A DNA stretch of 64,000 bases from Planctomycetaceae bacterium (GTDB taxonomy: Bacteria; Planctomycetota; Planctomycetia; Pirellulales; Pirellulaceae), in NCBI GenBank assembly GCA_012729315.1, contig JAAYDI010000032.1, positions 1 through 64,000 on the forward strand, given 5' to 3'. The notes beneath the pieces were generated by a model. That model did not search any database and was not told the DNA's origin. It saw nothing but the letters and a program-made list of their open reading frames with translations. This document shows, piece after piece, positions 52,586 through 62,331 of the stretch (positions within the stretch are counted from its first letter, which is position 1; every line of letters begins with the position of its first letter). Position numbers and translations under genes: made by a program.

Positions 52586-55180
52586 TCATGGTGTCTGCTG
52601 GTCCACATCGGCCATCAGCACGACGGTTTGATTCAGTTCCGGCGCCGTCGCGGGAAAACGGAGCGTTTTTCGTCCCGTCGCCACTTCAAGGTAATACTCG
52701 AAATCTGCCGGGATGTCCTGCGCGGCAAGCACGGCCTGGTACACACCCCGCGCGACATGCGTCAGGGGCAGCGCCTGGAAACGAGCGTCTCCCAGCGGCC
52801 GCCAGTGGCACACCACGACCGGCCTGTCGACTCCCGCGATCACCGCATGCAGTTGCAGCGACTCACCGGCATCGAGCGATGTCCGGACGACCGGCACGAT
52901 CAGCCGCGGCTCGCCCGGATAGGTGCGTGGCAGCGTCGCCCTGCCGGACAACGGCTCACCGGTCGCTTCCGTGATCGCCTTCTCAGACGGATCCAGTAGC
53001 AGCGGGAAGACATGCTGTTGCCAGTTGGCGACGGTGCCCAGCTCGCCGGGGTTGCTGATCGTATCCAGTAGGAACTGCTGGACGGAGGTCAACTCGCGGA
53101 TCAGCCGTCCGCGCAGGGGCAGCGCCTTGCGTTGGGCAAGCTGCTTGCGCGCCGCTGCGTCGGGTGCCTGCTGCATGGCCTCAAGCGCCTCGTTCAGTTC
53201 GGCCCAGGTGCAGTTCAGCTTGCCCAGCGCGCGCAGGTACTTGAAATTCGCCAGCCAGTAGTCGTAGCGTTCCAGATGCCCAACGCCCCGGATCAACGGG
53301 CGCAGCGCGTTGAGTTCGTCCACGAACGCGTACTGCTCGGACACGGCGTCCCACGGCCGGGGATCGGGCACAATGCCCCCCGGCCCGTTGACCCAGTCGC
53401 TCGGCCGCGGCAGACGGCAGTCCAAGCGGGCAAACACAGGGCCGATCCGCAGCCCGGCGCGCGGCCCGAACTCGGCGCACGCCCAGTCCAAATAGAAATC
53501 ATCGCACGGAGCCGTCCGCCAGTGGGGATAGTCGAACCGCCGGCTCTCAAACGATCCGGTCAGCGGCGGCGGATCCGCGTCGACCAGCGGCGTCTTCCAG
53601 CCGTCCTGGGACCAGGCCGCTTTCGCCAGCGCCGACACGTTGGGGCCGAGAATCCGCGTGCGCCAGTGAATGCCCAGCAACCCGTCACAGCCGTACCGCA
53701 GCGCGTCGGCGGCGTCCTTGCGGAGGCGGCCGACCCACAGCTGGGGAACGATCAAGGCGGGATCGTCCTCCAGCCAGGGAATCGCCCACTCCGGGCGGCC
53801 CGTCATGGCGGCAAACCCGGGCTCGACCGGATCGTGCCCCACATTGCGGTTGATGCAGCTCAGCGGCCACGACTTGGGCAGCACGCCGTCGAACAGCGCA
53901 GGATGCTGGGGCGGCCCCAGGACCCAGCCGCACGTCGCCAGCTGGAACGGAGCGCCCACCGCTGCAGCCGCCTTCTGCATCGCCTGAAAATCGGCCAGCG
54001 TCGCGTCGATCTGCTCCTGCTTTACGTCCTCCCAGGTCCAGCTCTCCGGAGTCCACACCCAGTAGTAATCGATCGGGTACGCGGCCATGATCCGGCGGAA
54101 GATCCCCTCGTACACCAGCTGCACCGCAGCCGGATCACTCGGTATCTTGCCGGCAGCTTCCAGACGCTGGCGGACCAGTTTCGGTATCACTAATGGAGTC
54201 TCCGTGCCGACGCACGTCTGGACGCCCAGCTCGCGGGCAAACCCCAACACGTCCCGCAACACAGCGCCACATTCGTTGAACACCGTGTTGGCACGCACCG
54301 GATCCATGTCGATCCACGGAGCGGTATCGCGCATGTACCCCGGCCCGTAGTCGTCCCGATCGAACAGCTGATCCGCGCCAAACGCATAGGCGCTGGTCCG
54401 TCCGGGCTGGTAGCCCCAGGCCCCCGTCACGTTGCTCGCCGTGAAATGCCGCGCCGGATAGCTGGCCAGTACTCGTCCCCCCGGGCCGATGTCGCCGGGT
54501 GGGCCGATCCAGACTGTCGGCTCGGGCCCCACCGCACCTTCCGGATACGTGTGCAAGCCGAAGAAGTTCATTCGCATCTTCGGCAGCTGTGCCAAGACCG
54601 CCTTGTAGGCGTGCGGGTCCCACCAGTCCGGACCTTCTGGAAAGTCATGGAACGGCTGGATGCCACGCGTCTGGAACAGCGGTCTGCCCATCTGATCCAG
54701 ATCCGCCAGCTCCCAGCTCATCTGATGATCGGGGACCACGTCACCGTGCAGATAGAAACGGACCCCCAGCTGCTCTGCGAACTGGTAGGCGGCATACAGC
54801 GTCCCGACGTCATCACCCCCCACGATCAGATGCACCCGCCGGTCCCCCTCCACTACCGACTTCAGCAAGTACTGCTCGGCTGCGAGCTGGTCGATGGTAG
54901 TGCGCAGTGCCTCGTCGCGAACCCACTGGGTGACGATCTCCCGGTCCTTGTTGCCGACGACGATCTGTTCCGAGGTCGCGTCATCGGTCGACGCGGTACG
55001 CACCTCGAGCAGCATGCCGGTACGGACGTAGACATACCGGCGGATCTCCTGCGCCGCCAGACGTTCCAGCCGCGTTGCGTCCGCAGGCCGGATAATCTCC
55101 ACAGCAGCTTCCTGCGGGATGCCGGCCGGCAGCGCGCAGCAACTCCAGATCGCAGCTGTCAGGCTCAACAAGCGAATCAT
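52586..55180 (-). CDS. secreted protein with alpha-glucuronidase-type N-terminal domain
   Basis: 864 residues from ATG 55180, with GGAG upstream. Signal peptide IRLLSLTAAIWSCCALPAG. Residues ~25-130 (IIRPADATRLERLAAQEIRR, VVGNKDREIV) match the alpha-glucuronidase N-terminal fold. A central barrel follows (~135-560; MRMNFFGLHTYPEG, YYWVWTPESWTW, DGLLGIHWRTRILGPN). The C-terminus is helical, then beta-sandwich-like. The family acts on glucuronate-bearing polysaccharides; the exact glycosidase class is not certain. Confidence 0.75.
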   Translation of the reverse strand: MIRLLSLTAAIWSCCALPAGIPQEAAVEIIRPADATRLERLAAQEIRRYVYVRTGMLLEVRTASTDDATSEQIVVGNKDREIVTQWVRDEALRTTIDQLAAEQYLLKSVVEGDRRVHLIVGGDDVGTLYAAYQFAEQLGVRFYLHGDVVPDHQMSWELADLDQMGRPLFQTRGIQPFHDFPEGPDWWDPHAYKAVLAQLPKMRMNFFGLHTYPEGAVGPEPTVWIGPPGDIGPGGRVLASYPARHFTASNVTGAWGYQPGRTSAYAFGADQLFDRDDYGPGYMRDTAPWIDMDPVRANTVFNECGAVLRDVLGFARELGVQTCVGTETPLVIPKLVRQRLEAAGKIPSDPAAVQLVYEGIFRRIMAAYPIDYYWVWTPESWTWEDVKQEQIDATLADFQAMQKAAAAVGAPFQLATCGWVLGPPQHPALFDGVLPKSWPLSCINRNVGHDPVEPGFAAMTGRPEWAIPWLEDDPALIVPQLWVGRLRKDAADALRYGCDGLLGIHWRTRILGPNVSALAKAAWSQDGWKTPLVDADPPPLTGSFESRRFDYPHWRTAPCDDFYLDWACAEFGPRAGLRIGPVFARLDCRLPRPSDWVNGPGGIVPDPRPWDAVSEQYAFVDELNALRPLIRGVGHLERYDYWLANFKYLRALGKLNCTWAELNEALEAMQQAPDAAARKQLAQRKALPLRGRLIRELTSVQQFLLDTISNPGELGTVANWQQHVFPLLLDPSEKAITEATGEPLSGRATLPRTYPGEPRLIVPVVRTSLDAGESLQLHAVIAGVDRPVVVCHWRPLGDARFQALPLTHVARGVYQAVLAAQDIPADFEYYLEVATGRKTLRFPATAPELNQTVVLMADVDQQTP

Positions 55181-55388
55181 GACGCATCTCCTCAGCACGC
55201 GGCAATCGGCGCGCGGCAATCGGCTCGAGTCCCTGCTGATTCTCCGGCAGTTGGTCTGACAAGGCAACGGGACAGCGGAATGCGCGGGAGAAATCAGGAC
55301 AGTCGCGGCGGACCGGCGCCGCTGCGCGCACACGGCGTGGGCCCCACCTGTTCCGCGCATCCCGCCTGACGCCTGTACGCACCGCCGT

Positions 55389-57407
55389 TCACGGGACCTC
55401 CGATCCCACCAGCAACCGGGTCTGGCGCGGGGCCAGTTCCAGCGGGAGGCGTCCCTCAGCATCCGCGTCCAGCGTCTGCACTGCGCCGCTGGCCGGATCG
55501 AGTGCGCACCATGTGTGTCCCGCCCGCACCGCCATCCGTCCGGTGTAGGGCTGCCGCCCCACGTTGGCGACCAGCGTAATCGGGCGTCCATCGCGCAGGA
55601 AGTGTCCCACGGTGATCTGGGGCGATGCCGGTTCGATATGGCAATCGGGCTGCAGCAGCGCGACCGGCTGGCCGCCGCTGGTCAGCTCGCGCGTCCGCTC
55701 ACCCTGCCACACGGACCGCGTGTTGCGCTGCTGTACCAGCGCCACTTGACGGGCTGCGTCGTCCGGCAACTCGACCCCCTCCGGAAACACAATCGCTCGA
55801 TAGGCCTGGCCTCCCACGACGATCATTCCGTCCGGCGTGATCGTGGCCCCAGCCAGGTAGTGATGATCGATCAACGTGAAGGGGATCTGGTGGCGCTGGA
55901 GCATCTGGCCCAACTGCATGAACGACGTGGTGATCGCCTGGAGCCGCGCGGACTGGCTGGCCGTGGTCAGCTGCTGCGCCGTGGGGAGGTACTCCGGCCA
56001 GAGATCGTACATCGGGTAATACAGCAGCACGTCGGGCACGCGCTGGGCGGGTTTGAGGATCGCGTTGAGTCGGCCGACGAAATCGCAGTACGCATGGTAC
56101 TCATCTACCGACCGGTCGCGCTGCGAGTAGTACAGCGTAAACTCGGTCACGCCCCAAGCCGCCTGCCAGGCAGCGGTGGCCTGCATGTCGGCCAGACTGG
56201 CCGGCCCGGCACCGCCCATCCGCTGCGAGAAATCGCTCACTTCCGTCATCACGCGCCGCTGGCCGGTCAGGGCGGCCGCCGAACCGGGCAGGCTCGCCGT
56301 CAGCCAGCCGCTGTGGATCACCGCCTCCGGATCGGAACTCAGCATGTCCAGACCGGGGATCTGCATGCGCGTCAGCGCTGACAGGGCGTTGCCCTCGAGA
56401 GCCAGCTGCAGCAGAAGCGACTCCTCCGACAGCGTGTGCCCGGAACTGGCCACGCCCCGTTGCTGGCACCAGGCGCCGAGTGCACCGAAGTAGCGCTCCG
56501 CCACCAGGTCAGCGATGAGCGACCAGAACTGTCGCCGCACGCGCCGGTCCGTCTCCGTCTGCCCGACGAACAGGCTGAGACGCTGCGGTTCGAGTTCTTC
56601 ACCGAACCGGGCCCGGTACGCGTCGGGCAGGTCCCGGCACCAGGGCACTGCCGGCAACGGCTTGACGTTCGGATCGGGCGGATCGACTATCGGCACGTTC
56701 TGGCGCGCGTCTTCGGGGATCTGGCCGAGCGAGACGGCCATCAGCGACGGTTCATCGGTAAACATGGCCACAATCGGGTCGCCGAAGAACGGCTCCAGAT
56801 GCTGCCAGTAGGCATCGTGCGTCGTGCGGATGAAGCAAGCCACAGCCTCGACATCCAGAAGGTTGGCATAGCGCCGCGAGGCGTGGTAGTTGTTGTTCGC
56901 ATGCGTGAACTCGTACGAAGCGCGCACCACGAAGGGCTCATCGAGCGAGGCGTCGTAGGCGAGTTCCAGCGCTTCATGCGCCGGGTTCTCCTTGAGCACG
57001 AGCCCACCCGCCCCGCCGCTGGGGTACCCCAGTTCATCGTAGATCCACACCACCAGACCCCGCTCGCGGCACTGGCCAATGACGGCCGCCAGCGATTTCC
57101 AGTCGTCCGCTGATTGCAGGTAATTGGCCGACGGAACGTTGCACACGATGCCACCCAGGCCACACGCCTGCCACCCGTCGAGACGCTTCGTGATGGCGGC
57201 GGCACGCTGGTTGTCGGAAAACTTCGGGTCCAGCGTGATGCCGTGTACGATCTGCAGCGGCCGGTCGCTCAGCGGCGGCTGCTGCCAGCTGCTCTCCCAT
57301 GACGCGGGCATGGCCCCCCCTGCATTCGAATCCTGGCCTGCGGCGGCCGCCACGCCAAGGACGCCTGACAACATCATGATCATGGGCAACAGAATCTGGC
57401 AGCGCAT
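55389..57407 (-). CDS. secreted glycosyl hydrolase, GH106-like
   Basis: 672 residues from ATG 57407, AGGAG eight bases upstream. Signal peptide RCQILLPMIMMLSGVLGVAAA. GLGGIVCNVPSANYLQSADD, VWIYDELGYPSGGAGGLVL, FTDEPSLMAVSLG and SSGHTLSEESLLLQL resemble the barrel of alpha-L-rhamnosidase-type and related hydrolases, with acidic residues in FTDEP as candidate catalysts. A C-terminal beta domain ends the protein. It is shorter than typical GH106 enzymes (~1,000 residues), so the family call is tentative. Confidence 0.7.
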   Translation of the reverse strand: MRCQILLPMIMMLSGVLGVAAAAGQDSNAGGAMPASWESSWQQPPLSDRPLQIVHGITLDPKFSDNQRAAAITKRLDGWQACGLGGIVCNVPSANYLQSADDWKSLAAVIGQCRERGLVVWIYDELGYPSGGAGGLVLKENPAHEALELAYDASLDEPFVVRASYEFTHANNNYHASRRYANLLDVEAVACFIRTTHDAYWQHLEPFFGDPIVAMFTDEPSLMAVSLGQIPEDARQNVPIVDPPDPNVKPLPAVPWCRDLPDAYRARFGEELEPQRLSLFVGQTETDRRVRRQFWSLIADLVAERYFGALGAWCQQRGVASSGHTLSEESLLLQLALEGNALSALTRMQIPGLDMLSSDPEAVIHSGWLTASLPGSAAALTGQRRVMTEVSDFSQRMGGAGPASLADMQATAAWQAAWGVTEFTLYYSQRDRSVDEYHAYCDFVGRLNAILKPAQRVPDVLLYYPMYDLWPEYLPTAQQLTTASQSARLQAITTSFMQLGQMLQRHQIPFTLIDHHYLAGATITPDGMIVVGGQAYRAIVFPEGVELPDDAARQVALVQQRNTRSVWQGERTRELTSGGQPVALLQPDCHIEPASPQITVGHFLRDGRPITLVANVGRQPYTGRMAVRAGHTWCALDPASGAVQTLDADAEGRLPLELAPRQTRLLVGSEVP

Positions 57408-57519
57408 CGCAGCATCTCCTTGTGTTTGCACGTCACGTTTCGGGTCAGCGCACCCAGGTGGATCATTTCACCATAACAGTCCGGGCGGCCCAACCCAAGT
57501 AGACGGAGGTCGCACAGTC

Positions 57520-58842
57520 CTACGGGGCCAGCGACACACAGACAAGTTCCCGGTCGTTGCGGGCAAATACACAGCGCTGGGCAAACGCCGGATGGCTCCA
57601 CACAACCTGCCGGCCGTAGTTCGTCAAGGTCGGGTCGAGGATCCTGGCACGGCTCAGTTCGTGGTAGCCGGCGGGCGTCAGTTGCGCGATGATCAGCTCA
57701 CCCTGCTCGTTGAAGATGAAGAAGCGATCGGCCTGCTTCACGAGGAATGCCGTGGCGTTATCCGATCGGCTGCCGGTAGTGGTGGTGGCGGCGTACGTCG
57801 TCCAGAGCTGTTCGCCAGTGTCCAGACGGACGCAGCGCAGTTCCCCCTCGCGATCCACTCCATACATATGCCCGTCCGCGAGAAACGGTGTGTTGCTCGT
57901 GGGGGCGATGCCCACACCCTTTCTGCCGGACCACACCACTTCCGCTGCCGGGCGGTCGGTGGCCAGCCTGAGCAACAGCGATTTCATCACGATCCCGCCA
58001 ACGAACAGATATGTCCCGTCGGTGCGTGGCGTGGCGATCGCCATACCCCAGTCCGGATCAAGTGGCTCGCTCCAGTACAACTTGCCAGTCTCGGGATCCA
58101 GGCTGTTGACGGCGTCGGCGTGCCAGATGATCAGCTGCCGCACAGACCCGGCCTGGATGATGGCCGGAGCGCTGTAGCCCGTCTCCCGGGCCGAGAGCGA
58201 GCGCCAGATTTCCTGGCCGGTGAGCTTGTCAAACGCCACGGCGATGCTCCCTTCACCGCCGACCAGGCAGATCAGTTTCTGGCCGTCAACGAGCGGATGG
58301 CCGGCGAAGCCCCAGGTGGGAGTCTCAAACTCGTAGTCCCGGGGCAGATCGCGCGACCACACGACGGTCCCGTCGGCAACGCGCAAGCATTTCAGATCAC
58401 CTTCAGCGCCGAGCGTGTAGACGCGGTCCGCGTCCACTGCCGGCGTCACGCGCGGGCCGGTGGCATACGAGATGTGATACGCGCGATCGTATTCGTGCTT
58501 CCACAGCAGCTGGCCGTCACGGGCGGAGAAGCACAGCACGCGTTCGGTTCCCGTCAGCGCGTCGCGACGGCTCGCCGAGGGCACCGGCGATTCGGCCGTC
58601 AAGTAGTCCATCACGAAGACGCGTCCGTCGGCCACCGCCGGGCCGGCGAACCCGCCCCCCACGCTCTGCCGCCACAACACTTTGGGGCCAGATGCCGGGA
58701 ATGTCTCAAGCAGCCCGTCCTCCCGCCACACGCTGTCCCGGTTGGGGCCCAGCCACTGCGGCCAGTCGGCGGCCGACGCGGGCACGGCCTCCGCCGCCAG
58801 GCAGGCCAGTCCCACACAGATCATCGCGATACAGTATCTCAT
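57520..58842 (-). CDS. secreted PQQ-like beta-propeller (BamB/dehydrogenase-type)
   Basis: 440 residues. Signal peptide [41 protein letters not shown] is the hallmark N-terminus of planctomycete PQQ-repeat proteins. Repeated blades ([69 protein letters not shown]) build an eight-bladed-type propeller. PQQ binding is unproven; many such proteins are scaffolds. The start overlaps the stop of the upstream gene by four bases, so the two are co-translated. Confidence 0.85.
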   Translation of the reverse strand: MRYCIAMICVGLACLAAEAVPASAADWPQWLGPNRDSVWREDGLLETFPASGPKVLWRQSVGGGFAGPAVADGRVFVMDYLTAESPVPSASRRDALTGTERVLCFSARDGQLLWKHEYDRAYHISYATGPRVTPAVDADRVYTLGAEGDLKCLRVADGTVVWSRDLPRDYEFETPTWGFAGHPLVDGQKLICLVGGEGSIAVAFDKLTGQEIWRSLSARETGYSAPAIIQAGSVRQLIIWHADAVNSLDPETGKLYWSEPLDPDWGMAIATPRTDGTYLFVGGIVMKSLLLRLATDRPAAEVVWSGRKGVGIAPTSNTPFLADGHMYGVDREGELRCVRLDTGEQLWTTYAATTTTGSRSDNATAFLVKQADRFFIFNEQGELIIAQLTPAGYHELSRARILDPTLTNYGRQVVWSHPAFAQRCVFARNDRELVCVSLAP

Positions 58843-60362
58843 GGATTGCCTCCGGACTGTGCTCCATTCGACAGCGCTCCGAACGACAGCGCGTACAGGT
58901 CCGCGTCGTGCATCACGAAACAGAGCCGGACCGGTTGGCCAGCCAGCGCGGACAGGTCACTGCCATCTTTCCAGGACACGACGCGGTCGATTTCGTTGCC
59001 AATCTGCTCGATGGCGTCGTCACGTGTGAACCCCGCGATCGGACTGCCGTCCGGCTGCTGCAATTCGACCCGAATGCCCCCGGCGGCCGAGGTGGCGAAG
59101 TTGATCGACAGCGTGTCTCCCTGGAACACCACCGGCTTGGTCACCAACTCCCCTCCATCGTAGTCCGCCCGGGCGGAAGCGAATCCGTCGAGCCGCAGAG
59201 AGTAGCGGCGCAGGTGCGCGGTCGGCTGGGCATAGTCCTGATTGACATACACCGACATCTCGGTGGGACCGGTCTGCACCACGTTCAGTGCGGGATAGTT
59301 CGTCCGCGACACCCAGTTGCTCCCCCCGATCCCCGGTCGAATGAAGCCGGTCAGGAACTCGCGGTCGTAGAACGCCCCGCCGCGCGAGGTCATGAAGATC
59401 GCATCCGACGTGTCGTTATAGTACTTCGGATTGACGCCGATGGCGTGAGCCTGGGCATCGGTCAGCACGCGGCGGCCGGGCATGAAACGGGCCGCGATCG
59501 CGACGTAGAGGTGCGGCGCTCGGAAGTACGGATGCGTCTGGTTTGTATAGAGATGCTCCAGCGGCGCCGTTCCGCCCTGATGGCGATACTCCATGAGCAC
59601 GGGTGTGGACCAGGTCACGAAATCGTCGCTCGACGTGCGGCAGATCCGCCGCACGTCGTCCTGAAACACGCGGAAGAAGCAGACGTATTGCGATTCGGCC
59701 GGGGACCAGAAGGCCAGGTTCTGCGAATCGAACATGTAGGGGAACGGCACCCCCTCCTTCGTCAGTACCGGCTGGTCCACCAGCGGACTCCAGTGGATAC
59801 CGTCGGGGGACACGTATGCCCTCAGACCGCTCTCCATGGTGCCCCCCAGCGCCTTGAAACGCTCCGCGGCCGGCACGCCGGGGCGGGTGTCCAGCAGGGG
59901 GCAGAAGTTGTGGGTGAACGGCGCGGCCTCGGACAACACCACGTTGTTCTCGCGGGTGCCCGCCACCTCGAACAACCCGAGCCGGGGCTTCGTCCAGTGA
60001 ACCCCATCGGTCGACTCGGCGTAGCAGCACGACTCCGCGTCGCTCCCGTCGCGTCCGGCACTGGACAGCCCGCGATAGTATACCCGATACGTTGCGCCGT
60101 CGTGGATGACTGTGGAGTACCCGCAGAACGGGCCTTCCCAAGGCTCGTCGAACCGCAGCACGACCCCTTCATCCCGCGGCTCGTGCAGCACAAGCTGCAC
60201 GTCCTGCAACCTGTCGATCAGGAAGTAGTCTACGAACAACTCGCGCCGTGATCCAATGTCGATCGCGGCGGTCGCTGCCGCATCCGCCCGCACCAGCATG
60301 CACCCACCGAACCACGCGCCGATCAACACGGCGGCGACAGTCAATCGTGTCTGTACTCGCAT
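58839..60362 (-). CDS. secreted GH32/GH43-like five-bladed propeller protein
   Basis: 507 residues. Signal peptide [20 protein letters not shown]. The protein begins [19 protein letters not shown] and continues with [31 protein letters not shown] and [13 protein letters not shown], a propeller architecture seen in beta-fructosidase-like and arabinanase-like proteins of planctomycetes. The C-terminal ~120 residues form a beta-sandwich ([19 protein letters not shown]). Its substrate is not known. It is translationally coupled to the PQQ propeller gene. Confidence 0.78.
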   Translation of the reverse strand: MRVQTRLTVAAVLIGAWFGGCMLVRADAAATAAIDIGSRRELFVDYFLIDRLQDVQLVLHEPRDEGVVLRFDEPWEGPFCGYSTVIHDGATYRVYYRGLSSAGRDGSDAESCCYAESTDGVHWTKPRLGLFEVAGTRENNVVLSEAAPFTHNFCPLLDTRPGVPAAERFKALGGTMESGLRAYVSPDGIHWSPLVDQPVLTKEGVPFPYMFDSQNLAFWSPAESQYVCFFRVFQDDVRRICRTSSDDFVTWSTPVLMEYRHQGGTAPLEHLYTNQTHPYFRAPHLYVAIAARFMPGRRVLTDAQAHAIGVNPKYYNDTSDAIFMTSRGGAFYDREFLTGFIRPGIGGSNWVSRTNYPALNVVQTGPTEMSVYVNQDYAQPTAHLRRYSLRLDGFASARADYDGGELVTKPVVFQGDTLSINFATSAAGGIRVELQQPDGSPIAGFTRDDAIEQIGNEIDRVVSWKDGSDLSALAGQPVRLCFVMHDADLYALSFGALSNGAQSGGNP

Positions 60363-60498
60363 GACTATAATCCTTATCCTTTGTACCTGTGGTACTGCCC
60401 CCTGTGATGAACCTGTGAAGAACCTGAAATTCCGCTGCGGGACAGACCTCCGGCCGGTCGCTGGGAAAGTGCCCGGCCGGACGCCGATCCTGCGCCGC

Positions 60499-61821
60499 CT
60501 ACATCAGCTGCGTGATGCCGGGCATCGGCAGCGGGTAGTTTCCCGTGGCATCCGCGACGGTCGGAGGAGGCGTCTCGAAGTTCACCTCGTCCGGTGACGG
60601 CCCGAACTGCAGGTCGGCCTGACTGGCTTCGGCATAGTTGACCGGCTGCCCCGTGTAGCAGGCGATCTGCCCCAACACGCCGATCATCGTGGCGCTGATC
60701 ATGTGAAACGCGCTGTTGATCGGCTTGTCGTTCTGGATGGCTTCCACCAGCGCCGCCTGCTCCGCCGCATAGGGGTTGTTGCGGGTCCCTTCAAAGCGCC
60801 AGTTGGTTTCACCGGTGATGACGTAGTTCTGCAGATCGCACTGCCCTTTACTTCCCATGATGATGTCGCCCGTGTTGCCATAGGTGTTGGCCTGGGTCCG
60901 ACACAGAGCGTACAGGCGCGTGCCGTTCTGGTATTCATAGACGACCGTGTGGTGATCGAACATGTCACCATACACTTCGCCGAACGAGGCCGATCGGCCC
61001 CCCAGGCCAAACGCCCACTCGGGCAGCTGCTCGTGCATGATCCAGCACATCCGGTCGATGTTGTGGACGAGCGATTGGGGCACGTCGTCGCCGGAGAGCC
61101 ACAGGAAGTGGTACCAGTTGCGATACTGGAATTCGATTTCGCTCACATTCGGCTGACGCGGTTCCAGCCGATACGGGCCGCGCAGGAACATCGACTGCAT
61201 GGCCACCACATTGCCGATCGCCCCGTCGTGAATCCGCTTGACCGTCTCCTGATAGCCGGTATCAAATCGGCTCTGCAGCCCCGACAGGATGCTGAGCCCC
61301 TTGGTCTTCGCCAGCTCGCACGCGGCGGCCATGCGCCGGACGCCCACGGGATCGATGGCGTGCGGCTTCTCGACGAACACGTGCTTGCCCGCCCGGATCG
61401 CCGCTTCGGCGTACATGGGGTGGAACTTCGAGGCACAGGCGATCATGACGGCATCGGCCGATTCGATCACCTTCTGGTAGCCGTCGAAACCGACGAAGCA
61501 GTGATCGTCGTCGACGGCGACCTGGTTGGGCGCCGCCGCCTGGAGCGCCTCGCGGGCCCCCTTCACGCGGTCTTCAAACAGGTCACAGATCGCCACCAGC
61601 TTGACGTCGGGCGATGCCTGCATGCTCTCGGCCGCCGCACCCGCACACCGTCCCCCGGCGCCGATCATGCCGATCTTAATCGTCCCCTCGCCCGCCGCAT
61701 GGACGCTGCGGTGCAGCGCCAATGTGCCCAACGTGGCACCCGAGGCCGCCAGTACGGAGTCGCGGAGGAAACGGCGTCGCGTGGTGCCTCGCCGGCTGTT
61801 GACTGTGCGTTGCTTGGACAT
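60499..61821 (-). CDS. Tat-exported Gfo/Idh/MocA-family oxidoreductase
   Basis: 440 residues from ATG 61821, AAGGAG nine bases upstream. A Tat leader (RRRFLRDSVLAASGATLGTL) precedes a Rossmann fold (IKIGMIGAGGRCAGAA) and the family signature HVFVEKPHAIDPVG, whose Lys is a catalytic residue. FLWLSGDDVPQSLVHNIDRM is typical of the planctomycete periplasmic branch. It would oxidise or rearrange a sugar with tightly bound NAD(P). It is the promoter-proximal gene of the minus-strand run and diverges from the macroglobulin-like gene. Confidence 0.9.
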   Translation of the reverse strand: MSKQRTVNSRRGTTRRRFLRDSVLAASGATLGTLALHRSVHAAGEGTIKIGMIGAGGRCAGAAAESMQASPDVKLVAICDLFEDRVKGAREALQAAAPNQVAVDDDHCFVGFDGYQKVIESADAVMIACASKFHPMYAEAAIRAGKHVFVEKPHAIDPVGVRRMAAACELAKTKGLSILSGLQSRFDTGYQETVKRIHDGAIGNVVAMQSMFLRGPYRLEPRQPNVSEIEFQYRNWYHFLWLSGDDVPQSLVHNIDRMCWIMHEQLPEWAFGLGGRSASFGEVYGDMFDHHTVVYEYQNGTRLYALCRTQANTYGNTGDIIMGSKGQCDLQNYVITGETNWRFEGTRNNPYAAEQAALVEAIQNDKPINSAFHMISATMIGVLGQIACYTGQPVNYAEASQADLQFGPSPDEVNFETPPPTVADATGNYPLPMPGITQLM

Positions 61822-62331
61822 GGGCTGACTCCTTCTCGGATGCTCGATGGTGGATGTGGCGCTGGTGGGCCACGTCAGGTGAGAGTGGACCGGTGTCCAG
61901 ATTCGAACTGTATACCAGCATACCGCTGGCAATTGAACGCGGTCAATCATGACAGCCAGCGTCCGGCCTGCCAGCGTCCGGCCTGTTCCGTGCCACACGG
62001 CCCACTCCGTGGTAGAATTGCGGCGGCAGACCTCGATCATGTCAGCGTTCGCCGTCCCTGACACGGCGGAGGCGGGAACTTTTGCCGACGGCCCGGCGTC
62101 ATAGGTCTGGCAGCGAGCCGCCCAGCAGTCACCGGCGCGGCGAAGTGCGGAGGAGGCGAGGTGCGGAGGAACCGGCGGCCTGCTCATGTGCTTCCGCACC
62201 GCGCTGATGGTAGCTGCCGGCCACGCCGGCTGCGGTCCGGTACGCGGTTCAGCCCCGTCGTCCAAGGGCGGCCGCCCGGGGATCGGCGACATTCGAGAGG
62301 TGACAAGGATCTGATTCGGAGGTTTCCTTTG
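61822..62331. other. divergent intergenic region, 510 bp
   Basis: Between the divergent oxidoreductase and macroglobulin-like genes. No gene is supported. A TAGAAT (62013-62018) could be a plus-strand -10 box but no good -35 is seen. It must hold at least one promoter in each direction. Confidence 0.55.

Noticed and set aside
57124-59163. 679-codon plus-strand frame spanning three minus-strand genes
   Set aside because: Crosses gene boundaries of well-supported minus-strand genes; low-complexity shadow frame.
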